Shown here: positions 1 through 5,448 of the stretch, piece by piece
Layout of the letters: each line of letters starts with the position of its first letter
Position numbering within the stretch: position 1 is the stretch's first letter
Origin: JAFDVL01 sp043775925
GTDB taxonomy: Bacteria; Acidobacteriota; Blastocatellia; RBC074
Assembly (NCBI GenBank): GCA_043775925.1
Contig: JAYVRW010000136.1
Coordinates: 1-6,079 of the forward strand
DNA length: 6,079 bases
Reading direction: 5' to 3'
Made by a program: the position numbers and the translations under genes
Notes under the pieces: generated by a model
The model's input: only the letters and a program-made list of their open reading frames with translations
What the model was told of the DNA's origin: nothing
Databases searched by the model: none

Positions 1-1
1 C

Positions 2-199
2 GTACCGCCCTGCGTCAGCTTCCCTGCCGACCCCAACGACCTCCGCGAAGTCCAACGCGAAGTCGCTCCTGCGCCTTGCCCATTTTATTTTGAAGGCGAA
101 CCAGAACATCCTACGACGTGGGGGGCGATTAAAGCGGAATTAAAATTGGAATGGCGAAAACGAAAAAATAAATGGAAAGAAGTTCTGGAGTTGAATTAA
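2..199 (+). CDS. C-terminal end of an unrecognised protein (5' truncated by window edge)
   Basis: Reading from position 2 gives 65 open codons ending in TAA at 197-199; the start lies outside the window. I do not recognise the family. The first part is rich in Pro, Asp and Glu with Cys at readable residues 4 and 27 (PCVSFP, PAPCPFYFEGEP). The end is a basic, Trp-containing, probably helical tail (W45, then ELKLEWRKRK and NKWKEVLELN). The frame was chosen because codons in the first half end almost always in C or G, because the alternative frames stop at 91-93 and 141-143, and because a strong terminator begins 25 bp after this stop. The codon bias resembles that of the GWxTD gene at the other end of the window and differs from the A/T-rich genes between them. 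No function can be assigned from this fragment. Confidence 0.6.
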   Translation, partial: VPPCVSFPADPNDLREVQREVAPAPCPFYFEGEPEHPTTWGAIKAELKLEWRKRKNKWKEVLELN

Positions 200-224
200 C
201 CGGAAATAAGAATCGAAAAATACC

Positions 225-256
225 AAAAAGGCGTTGCTTAGTTGTAACGCCTTTTT
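225..256 (+). terminator. Symmetric (possibly bidirectional) intrinsic terminator
   Basis: A perfect 11-bp inverted repeat (AAAAAGGCGTT at 225-235, AACGCCTTTTT at 246-256) encloses a 10-nt loop. The right arm ends in five T followed by CTAT, and the left arm begins with five A, so the hairpin has a U tract when read in either direction. It lies 25 bp after the stop of the upstream fragment and most likely ends that transcript. It separates that gene from the exported-protein gene starting at 367. Confidence 0.85.
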
Positions 257-301
257 CTATTGAATTCGCATTAAGCTTTTTTTGAATTCCTTTTTGTGAG
301 A

Positions 302-336
302 TAACCGGAGTTCCAGATACTAAGTATTCAATAATT
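302..336 (+). promoter_or_regulatory. Possible promoter of the exported-protein gene (TAACCGGAGTT ... GTATTCAATAATT)
   Basis: TAACCGGAGTT (302-312) is followed after 11 nt by GTATTCAATAATT (324-336). Inside the second block, AATAAT (330-335) matches the -10 consensus TATAAT at five of six positions. It would start transcription near 342, about 25 nt before the ATG and just upstream of the ribosome site. There is no good TTGACA-type -35 at the expected spacing. Nearly the same two blocks occur in the same orientation before the 64-codon ORF on the - strand (5303-5330), which is the main reason to take this one seriously. A competing reading is TTGTGA (294-299) with GATACT (316-321). Only a start-site map can decide. 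Confidence 0.3.
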
Positions 337-366
337 GCATTTTATTTCACGAAAGGTGATTGAAAG

Positions 367-1212
367 ATGAACAATCTAAAATTTCTTGTCTTACTTTTGT
401 TACTAACCATTCCAGTTGTAGTGACTGCTCAAAAACTGAAACTAGAAGAGGTCATTGCAAAGCATTTGGAATCAATTGGAGCCGAAGAAACCAGAGCCTC
501 CATTAAAAGCCGTGTATTAATTGGCGAAGTTAAGTTGCGAATTAAGGGTGGAAGATTAGGAGAGGCGGGTGGGCCAGCAGTGATGGCATCAGAGAATGAA
601 AAACATCTCATCGGAATGACCTTTGGCTCAACAAATTATCCGTATGAAAAACTTGGATATGACGGTAAAAACCTGCGAGTGGCGTACCTCCACGCCGGAG
701 ATAGATCAACCCTCGGAAATTTTTTTATCGCCAATTCATTTTTTTTTAGTGAAGGATTAATTAGTGGAGCTTTATCCACCGCGTGGTCTTTATCAGATAG
801 TAAACTACATGGGGCTAAAATTGAATATAACGGTTTGAAAAAAATCGGTGAGCAACAACTTCACGAATTAACCTATCTCCCAAAAAAAGGCTCTGATTTT
901 AGTATCAGGCTATTCTTCGACGCCGAAAATTTCAGGCATGTTCGCAGCGAATACCTACGAATAATCAGTGCGACACAAGGCGGACGCCCTGAAGATTCTG
1001 CCCGCCGAGGTGATACACGCTTTAGAGTGGTTGAAGAGTTTTCAGATTTTAAGAAAGAAAGTGGCTTAACTTTGCCCCATACCTACAAAATGAACCTGAC
1101 AGTTTTTGGGCAAGGTGTTTCAGGTAACGAACAGGAATGGGAAATTAAGTTAGTCCGATTTGCTTTTAATCAGACCATTCCTCCTGAATCTTTCAATACA
1201 GAAACCAAGTAA
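367..1212 (+). CDS. Exported protein of unknown function, acidobacterial type (LolA-like fold suspected)
   Basis: This gene encodes 281 residues. Residues 1-21 form a clear Sec signal peptide (basic start, a run of Leu and Val, then VTA|QK as a likely signal peptidase I site), with no lipobox Cys, so the mature protein is probably periplasmic or released. The mature start (EEVIAKHLESIGA, residues 27-39) and the segment RLFFDAENFRHVRSEY (181-196) resemble secreted acidobacterial proteins often annotated as hypothetical or as outer-membrane lipoprotein-sorting-like. The alternation of short strands suggests a LolA/LolB-type half-barrel; this is an inference. The start is supported by AAAGGTGA at 352-359, seven bases before the ATG. 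The coding region has several homopolymer runs (T7 at 720-726, T9 at 739-747, A7 at 838-844 and 882-888). It converges on the TonB-dependent receptor gene. The gene call is firm, the function unknown. Confidence 0.9.
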   Translation: MNNLKFLVLLLLLTIPVVVTAQKLKLEEVIAKHLESIGAEETRASIKSRVLIGEVKLRIKGGRLGEAGGPAVMASENEKHLIGMTFGSTNYPYEKLGYDGKNLRVAYLHAGDRSTLGNFFIANSFFFSEGLISGALSTAWSLSDSKLHGAKIEYNGLKKIGEQQLHELTYLPKKGSDFSIRLFFDAENFRHVRSEYLRIISATQGGRPEDSARRGDTRFRVVEEFSDFKKESGLTLPHTYKMNLTVFGQGVSGNEQEWEIKLVRFAFNQTIPPESFNTETK

Positions 1213-1230
1213 GAGGTACGCTCAATTCCA

Positions 1231-1270
1231 TCAAAAACAAAAAAGGGCTGGAGAGAAATTCTCCAGCCCT
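1231..1270 (-). terminator. Intrinsic terminator of the receptor gene, between convergent genes
   Basis: An 11-bp perfect stem (AGGGCTGGAGA at 1244-1254 and TCTCCAGCCCT at 1260-1270) closes a 5-nt loop. Read on the - strand it is followed by six T, a G and five T (complement of 1231-1243), a textbook U tract, and it begins 25 bp after the receptor stop codon. Read on the + strand the hairpin is followed by GAATATTTG, a weak tract, so it should end the receptor transcript efficiently and the 367-1212 transcript less well. Confidence 0.9.
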
Positions 1271-1295
1271 GAATATTTGTTACTTGAGTCACAGA

Positions 1296-4200
1296 CTAGA
1301 AATCTAATCTAGCGCCAAGTTGGACAATACGAGGTCCGAAGGTTGAGCTAACCTTACCAAAAGTGGTGCTGTTAATGTCCGGGAATTGCCCAAAAAAGAA
1401 TTGCGTATGATTTAGCGCATTAAATCCTTCTAAGCGAACTTGAAGCTTGACGGTTTCAGCTAGCTTGAAATTCTTTGCCAAAGCCGCATCAATGTTCACG
1501 AAGCGCGGACCATTAAATACAGCACGCTCTAAGTTACCAGTCTGACCAGGCGCGTTATTAAAAAACACCTGTCCTGTAAATGCGGTGGTTCCAAATCCTT
1601 CAGCAGCACGTCCAGTTGTATTAGTAATCGTCGGATCAACAAACCAAATATTATCAGCGTTGATACGAAGACCTGTCAGAGCTTTGACTTGTTCTTTAGA
1701 TAAAGAAGTAAGAGCCGTCTGCCGTCCTGAACGTCCAGCGCGATTGAGCGTGCCGCGAACATCAGTAATAGTAATCGGCGCACCACTGGCAACTTTCAAA
1801 ATTGGACTAATTTGCCATCCGCCAATAATCGCATCGGCAATCTTATTCATATTACCGAAGAAGCGGCGACTTCGCCCAATTGGCAATTCATAAACTGCCG
1901 TAAAGTTGAAAATATGATTTTGATCATAATCGGCGCGTGTGTATTCTAGCTTTGGTTGACTATTGTCAAGCAACGGCTCAAACAAAGTCTGTCCTGTACC
2001 TACACCATCTGTCAGCACTTTTTGGAAAGAGTAATTAGCGCTAATCTGAAGACCTCTCGAGATGCGCCGACGGTATTCAACCTGAAGCGCATTGTAGCGT
2101 GAAATACTTCCATTGGTCAGGTAATCAACGACTCCACTATTAGCATTCGGCAGGAACTTAACAGTACCTGTCAAAGCATTCTGAATGTAAGTTAATGCCA
2201 AATCAGCCGGAGTTCCTGCAATCAGAGAATTACGGATGGTGGCGTTCGTTAAGAGACCTGCACTACCCAAATTTGGGAAAACAGTCAAAGGCTGACTTCC
2301 CACAATGGCAGAGTTGTATGCGCCGCTGACATTCCCAGATAAAACAAGATTCTGACGCGCCTTGACGAAATCAGCTAGAAATCCATTATTACGAATATCA
2401 ATCTGATTATAGTCAATTCCGCGCCATAAGTTATTTGCCCGATGCCCGGCATAGCGAACTTCGATAACGTTATTTCCAAACTCACGCTGGATTCCTAAGT
2501 TAAATTCATCTACGCGAGGAGTTTGAATATCCGGGTTAATCGCCCAGATGGTGCCAAAGTTACTGAAGGCTGCCGTATTATTCTGAGCAAATGTGCGCGG
2601 AACAACAACTGCGGGAGCCGCAATAGGTGCACTGGCAGGAAGTAATCCGACTCGGGTGTTAAGAGCCGTAGTATTTGTTGATGGATTTAACGCACTGACT
2701 CCCGTTGTACCTAAACCAGTGATAGCAGTTGCGTTATTGAGTGCTGTAATCAACTGGTCATTCAAGAAGCTCCAGCGATAGCCACCACGGATAACCGTTC
2801 TACCATCACCAAGCAACCCCTTCATAAGTTTGTTTGAGAACCGTGGCGACCACGCAAAACTAGCCGTTGGCGCAAAGTTATTTTTATCAGTTCTGTGATA
2901 TTGCCCCGGGCTTCCAATATTGGTTCCCAGAAAAGTGCTTGAGCCGTTTGGATCAAGAATGGCTTGAACCGCTGTTGCGCCACTAGGAATAATTGGCTCC
3001 AAAGCTAAACCATTATTAAGTTTGAGAGCCGTAAACAGCTCATAACGTAATCCCAAAGTGAGTGTAAAGCTAGGTTTTACGCGCCAGGAATCTTGTGCGA
3101 AGATCGAATGATCTCCATAACGAAAATCCTGAAATCGCTGAATAGCTTTGAAGCCCGAAGTTTTATCTGCAACATTGAACGACTGCGCACCACTGCTAAC
3201 GACCCCACCAAGTAACGCCATCAAGGCATTAGCAGTAGCAAGCTGTGTTGTACTAATACCACCAGTAAACTGAGTTGCTGATAAGGTAGGAGTGTTAGTG
3301 TTCGTTCCGAGCGAATAGGTAGGAACAATACTTGCCTCGTTGTAGGCATCCACCTCTTGAAACTGTAACTGTCCGCCAAAACGTATCGTGTGATTTTTGA
3401 CTGTCAAGTCGGCGTTGTCCTGGAACATATACTGACGTGTCCGGCGCCCCTGACTAAGAAAAGTCACGATTGGATTACTGACTACTGTTGGCGCGATAAA
3501 GAAATTCGGTTTGGCAACTGTTTGCTCAAAAGGAACGACGCTCTGAAAAGTACCACCACGAGCATCATTACTGAATCTTGCCGCTGGCGTCCAACGATAG
3601 GCCAAAACGAATTGTTTATTGGCTGAAGATTGCACTACGGTTGGCGTAAGGCCAAAGCCTTGTCCTCCATCAACGTCCGGGCGTAAGTTATTTTCTTTGT
3701 TATAGCTGAAAACACCATTGATTGAGTTACGCTCATTAATATCGTAATCAAGTCGCGTAGTGTAAGTTTTGCGGTCAGAATTCGACTTTTGCGAGAAGCC
3801 ATAACCTGTAGTATTTAACTGATCGCCAATGTCGGTACGATTACCAACCGTAGGCAAGGCATTTATAATCGAACTCTTGATTAGCGGGTCAACTCCGGTG
3901 ATTCCGGCGCTGGCAGGTACTAAAGAGAAAAGATTAACTGTGCGTGTAACGCCTGCTGTATCTTTGTAGGTAAAATTACCCGTCGCAGCGTTAGGAAGTA
4001 AAATTGTACGAGTTCGTTGTGAAGCCTGACGGGTCACAATGCCTTCATAAGAGAAGAAGAAGAAACCTTTGTCCCGATAGAAGCTTGGACCGCCTTCGCC
4101 AAAATGCGGGATGGGCATTGGACCACTGAGCTTACCGCCATAATTATTACGGTTTAGAAATGGAATTGAGATACCGCTTTTATTATTAAAAAAGTCGTTG

Positions 4201-4961
4201 GAGGCTAAGGCAGAGTTACGATTGAATTCAAATCCAGCTCCGTGAAATTTGCTTTCACCGCGCGGCGTCACTAAACGAATCTGAGCGCCTCCGTTTTGAT
4301 CTGCACCAGCATTTTGAAGGATAACAGTGAATTCACCCGTATCATCAACTGAAGGGCGATTCGGAGCAAAATCCGTCGCATTGGAACGAATAAAGCCATC
4401 CTGAATATTAATTCCATCGCGTGTAATATTCGTAAATGAAGTACGAAGTCCATTGATGGAAGAGTTCTGCGCTCCATTCTGAGAGACTCCGGCTTGAGTA
4501 GAAATCAGGCTGATTGGATTACGTCCATTGAGCGGCAATTCCAAAATCTGCTTGGTACTGATAGTAGTACTCAATTCACCCGTAGTCGCATTTAAGACAT
4601 CATTACCAGCGGTGACAGTGACAGTGTCTTCGACTTTGCCTACTTCCAGAGAAACTGGTAGCGAATAATCACGCCCAATGTCAATTTTGACATCATTAGC
4701 GGTAAAGGTCTTAAAACCCTGCATGGTGACTTTTACCGTATAGGCACCAACCTCAAGTTGAGGAAGGATGAAACCGCCATCTCCTCCGGTAACTAAGGTT
4801 TTATCTTTCTTAGTCTTGGTATCAGTAACAACCACTGTCGCACCTGGGACAACACCGTCCGGGCTTGAAACTGTGCCGACTAAACGACCCGTGTTAGATT
4901 GCGCTATAACGGTAATAGCAAAGACGATCACTAACATGATCGCGGAAATAATTCTCTTCAT
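1296..4961 (-). CDS. Oar-like TonB-dependent outer-membrane receptor with N-terminal carboxypeptidase-regulatory-like domain
   Basis: A 1221-residue outer-membrane protein, within the usual size of these long acidobacterial receptors. It has a signal peptide (residues 1-20, TVIA|QS). Next comes a carboxypeptidase-regulatory-like beta-sandwich (about 24-108: GRLVGTVSSPDG, PGATVVVTD, GGFILPQLEVGAYTVKV). A TonB-box-like EDTVTVTA (111-118) and a plug (about 125-235: LPLNGRNP at 142-149, SINGLRTS) follow. The plug-barrel junction motif is IRLVTPRGESKFHG (228-241). A long beta-barrel then runs to the C-terminal GARLDF, ending in Phe as barrel proteins do; FNALNH at 1180-1185 is typical of the last strands. 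The start is set by AAGGAG (complement of 4969-4974), seven bases before the ATG. Such receptors import or bind substrates using TonB-ExbBD energy, but the substrate cannot be read from sequence; no SusD-like partner or transporter is adjacent. The frame is intact throughout. A 64-codon ORF lies 86 bp upstream on the same strand and may be co-transcribed. Confidence 0.95.
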   Translation of the reverse strand: MKRIISAIMLVIVFAITVIAQSNTGRLVGTVSSPDGVVPGATVVVTDTKTKKDKTLVTGGDGGFILPQLEVGAYTVKVTMQGFKTFTANDVKIDIGRDYSLPVSLEVGKVEDTVTVTAGNDVLNATTGELSTTISTKQILELPLNGRNPISLISTQAGVSQNGAQNSSINGLRTSFTNITRDGINIQDGFIRSNATDFAPNRPSVDDTGEFTVILQNAGADQNGGAQIRLVTPRGESKFHGAGFEFNRNSALASNDFFNNKSGISIPFLNRNNYGGKLSGPMPIPHFGEGGPSFYRDKGFFFFSYEGIVTRQASQRTRTILLPNAATGNFTYKDTAGVTRTVNLFSLVPASAGITGVDPLIKSSIINALPTVGNRTDIGDQLNTTGYGFSQKSNSDRKTYTTRLDYDINERNSINGVFSYNKENNLRPDVDGGQGFGLTPTVVQSSANKQFVLAYRWTPAARFSNDARGGTFQSVVPFEQTVAKPNFFIAPTVVSNPIVTFLSQGRRTRQYMFQDNADLTVKNHTIRFGGQLQFQEVDAYNEASIVPTYSLGTNTNTPTLSATQFTGGISTTQLATANALMALLGGVVSSGAQSFNVADKTSGFKAIQRFQDFRYGDHSIFAQDSWRVKPSFTLTLGLRYELFTALKLNNGLALEPIIPSGATAVQAILDPNGSSTFLGTNIGSPGQYHRTDKNNFAPTASFAWSPRFSNKLMKGLLGDGRTVIRGGYRWSFLNDQLITALNNATAITGLGTTGVSALNPSTNTTALNTRVGLLPASAPIAAPAVVVPRTFAQNNTAAFSNFGTIWAINPDIQTPRVDEFNLGIQREFGNNVIEVRYAGHRANNLWRGIDYNQIDIRNNGFLADFVKARQNLVLSGNVSGAYNSAIVGSQPLTVFPNLGSAGLLTNATIRNSLIAGTPADLALTYIQNALTGTVKFLPNANSGVVDYLTNGSISRYNALQVEYRRRISRGLQISANYSFQKVLTDGVGTGQTLFEPLLDNSQPKLEYTRADYDQNHIFNFTAVYELPIGRSRRFFGNMNKIADAIIGGWQISPILKVASGAPITITDVRGTLNRAGRSGRQTALTSLSKEQVKALTGLRINADNIWFVDPTITNTTGRAAEGFGTTAFTGQVFFNNAPGQTGNLERAVFNGPRFVNIDAALAKNFKLAETVKLQVRLEGFNALNHTQFFFGQFPDINSTTFGKVSSTFGPRIVQLGARLDF
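4608..4631 (-). other. Candidate TonB box (EDTVTVTA, receptor residues 111-118)
   Basis: The octapeptide lies between the carboxypeptidase-like domain and the plug, where a TonB box is expected in receptors carrying this N-terminal extension. It resembles the TonB boxes of E. coli FhuA (DTITVTA) and BtuB (DTLVVTA), which pair with TonB as an added beta strand. The match is by eye from known examples; binding is inferred. Confidence 0.6.
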
Positions 4962-4968
4962 TCGTAAA

Positions 4969-4974
4969 CTCCTT
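4969..4974 (-). promoter_or_regulatory. Ribosome binding site of the receptor gene
   Basis: On the - strand AAGGAG stands seven bases before the ATG at 4959-4961, an ideal core and spacing. It fixes the start so that the signal peptide begins with the basic Lys-Arg pair. Confidence 0.85.
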
Positions 4975-5003
4975 GAGGAAAGTAACTACGCTTTAATGCG
5001 TTT

Positions 5004-5022
5004 ATTTTTATTGATTCCGGTT
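5004..5022 (-). promoter_or_regulatory. Possible promoter element close to the receptor start
   Basis: On the - strand AACCGGA (complement of 5016-5022) is followed by TCAATAAAAAT, about 40-60 nt upstream of the receptor ATG. It resembles the two blocks upstream of the 367 gene and of the 64-codon ORF but is shorter, and the A/T block is a weaker -10 match. If active, it would let the receptor be transcribed separately from the small ORF. Support is by similarity only. Confidence 0.2.
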
Positions 5023-5047
5023 CACCAAACATCTGATTACCATCAAT

Positions 5048-5242
5048 TCATTCAAATAAGAGTGATTGAGATGCAATGATTGTGCCATTTTCTCTTAGTG
5101 TCAAAAACTTTGAAGATTGTTGATTTTTCTGAATTTTCCCAGCCAGCACTATCCAAGATTCTGGAAAGAATTCACTTTTTCGGATAAATCCTATTTTTCT
5201 GATGCTTATCAAGCATCCGTCATACAACTTTTCTACCGGCAT
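5048..5242 (-). CDS. Small 64-residue protein of unknown function upstream of the receptor
   Basis: I do not recognise this protein. It is called as a gene because GAGGAGG, a nearly complete anti-16S match, lies eight bases before its ATG, better than any other ribosome site in the window. It also has a promoter-like element about 60 nt upstream and runs in the receptor direction, 86 bp ahead of it. The product is slightly basic, with no signal peptide and no long hydrophobic stretch, so it should be cytoplasmic. It alternates short hydrophobic strands (CLISIRKIGFI 10-20, WIVLAGKI 30-37, FLTL 46-49, GTIIASQSLLFE 53-64), suggesting a small beta-rich fold. A single Cys is at residue 10. Codons are A/T-rich like those of the receptor. 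It could instead be a translated leader controlling receptor expression, or a chance ORF, since 64 codons is short. Confidence 0.5.
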   Translation of the reverse strand: MPVEKLYDGCLISIRKIGFIRKSEFFPESWIVLAGKIQKNQQSSKFLTLRENGTIIASQSLLFE

Positions 5243-5250
5243 CGAAATTG

Positions 5251-5257
5251 CCTCCTC
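5251..5257 (-). promoter_or_regulatory. Strong ribosome binding site of the 64-codon ORF
   Basis: On the - strand GAGGAGG lies eight bases before the ATG at 5240-5242. Seven contiguous bases complementary to the 16S rRNA tail at correct spacing are unlikely by chance in this A/T-rich gap, and are the best evidence that the ORF is translated. Confidence 0.65.
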
Positions 5258-5302
5258 AAGATTGGTAATTGACGCAGCCTAGTGCGTTCGCGTAAACTCT
5301 GT

Positions 5303-5330
5303 AATTATTGAATACCTACCAACTCGGTTA
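5303..5330 (-). promoter_or_regulatory. Possible promoter of the small ORF/receptor unit (TAACCGAGTT ... GTATTCAATAATT)
   Basis: Read on the - strand, TAACCGAGTT (complement of 5321-5330) is followed after five bases by GTATTCAATAATT (complement of 5303-5315). The inner AATAAT is a five-of-six match to the -10 consensus and would give a leader of roughly 55 nt before the 64-codon ORF. The A/T block is identical over 13 bases to that before the 367 gene. The gap between blocks differs (5 against 11), which argues against both blocks being one rigid -35/-10 pair. Confidence 0.35.
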
Positions 5331-5346
5331 GCCCTGATTGAGATGG

Positions 5347-5373
5347 CTGACAAAAGCTGGTCGTAGTTATAAA
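5347..5373 (+). promoter_or_regulatory. Possible promoter of the GWxTD gene
   Basis: CTGACA (5347-5352, five of six to TTGACA) and TATAAA (5368-5373, five of six to TATAAT) are separated by 15 bases, a little short for a housekeeping sigma factor. Transcription would start near 5380 and leave about 70 nt of leader. It is the best pair seen in this gap and is not proven. Confidence 0.3.
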
Positions 5374-5434
5374 GCTGATGTGAGCTTAACAATTTCGATG
5401 TGGCGCTTGTGATTACTCGTGTCCGCGAAATGCC

Positions 5435-5440
5435 GAGGAG
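5435..5440 (+). promoter_or_regulatory. Ribosome binding site deciding the GWxTD gene start
   Basis: GAGGAG lies eight bases before the ATG at 5449. Another ATG at 5441 touches the site directly and runs into a stop after five codons, so the 5449 start is the functional one. Confidence 0.8.
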
Positions 5441-5448
5441 ATGTTTTT

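Noticed and set aside
3..143. Alternative 46-codon open frame at the window start
   Set aside because: It stops before the end of the frame chosen, lacks the strong C/G third-position bias seen in that frame, and yields a low-complexity basic/Ser-rich product.
1290..1312. Short inverted repeat CTAGA ... TCTAG around the receptor stop codon
   Set aside because: The stem is only about five A/T-rich base pairs and overlaps coding sequence; the strong terminator further along explains transcript ending.
1585..1893. 102-codon + strand ORF inside the receptor gene
   Set aside because: Antisense to conserved barrel sequence, no Shine-Dalgarno and no recognisable product.
4611..4626. Short tandem repeat GTGACA in the receptor gene
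   Set aside because: Only about two and a half units; explained by the alternating Thr-Val codons of the TonB-box-like segment.
4768..5079. 103-codon + strand ORF across the receptor 5' end
   Set aside because: Antisense to the receptor signal peptide and N-terminal domain, with no ribosome site before its ATG; the composition follows from the opposite strand.
5398..5412. Possible four-residue leader peptide (ATG TGG CGC TTG TGA) upstream of the GWxTD gene
   Set aside because: No ribosome site and no attenuator-like hairpin follows; such short ORFs are expected by chance.
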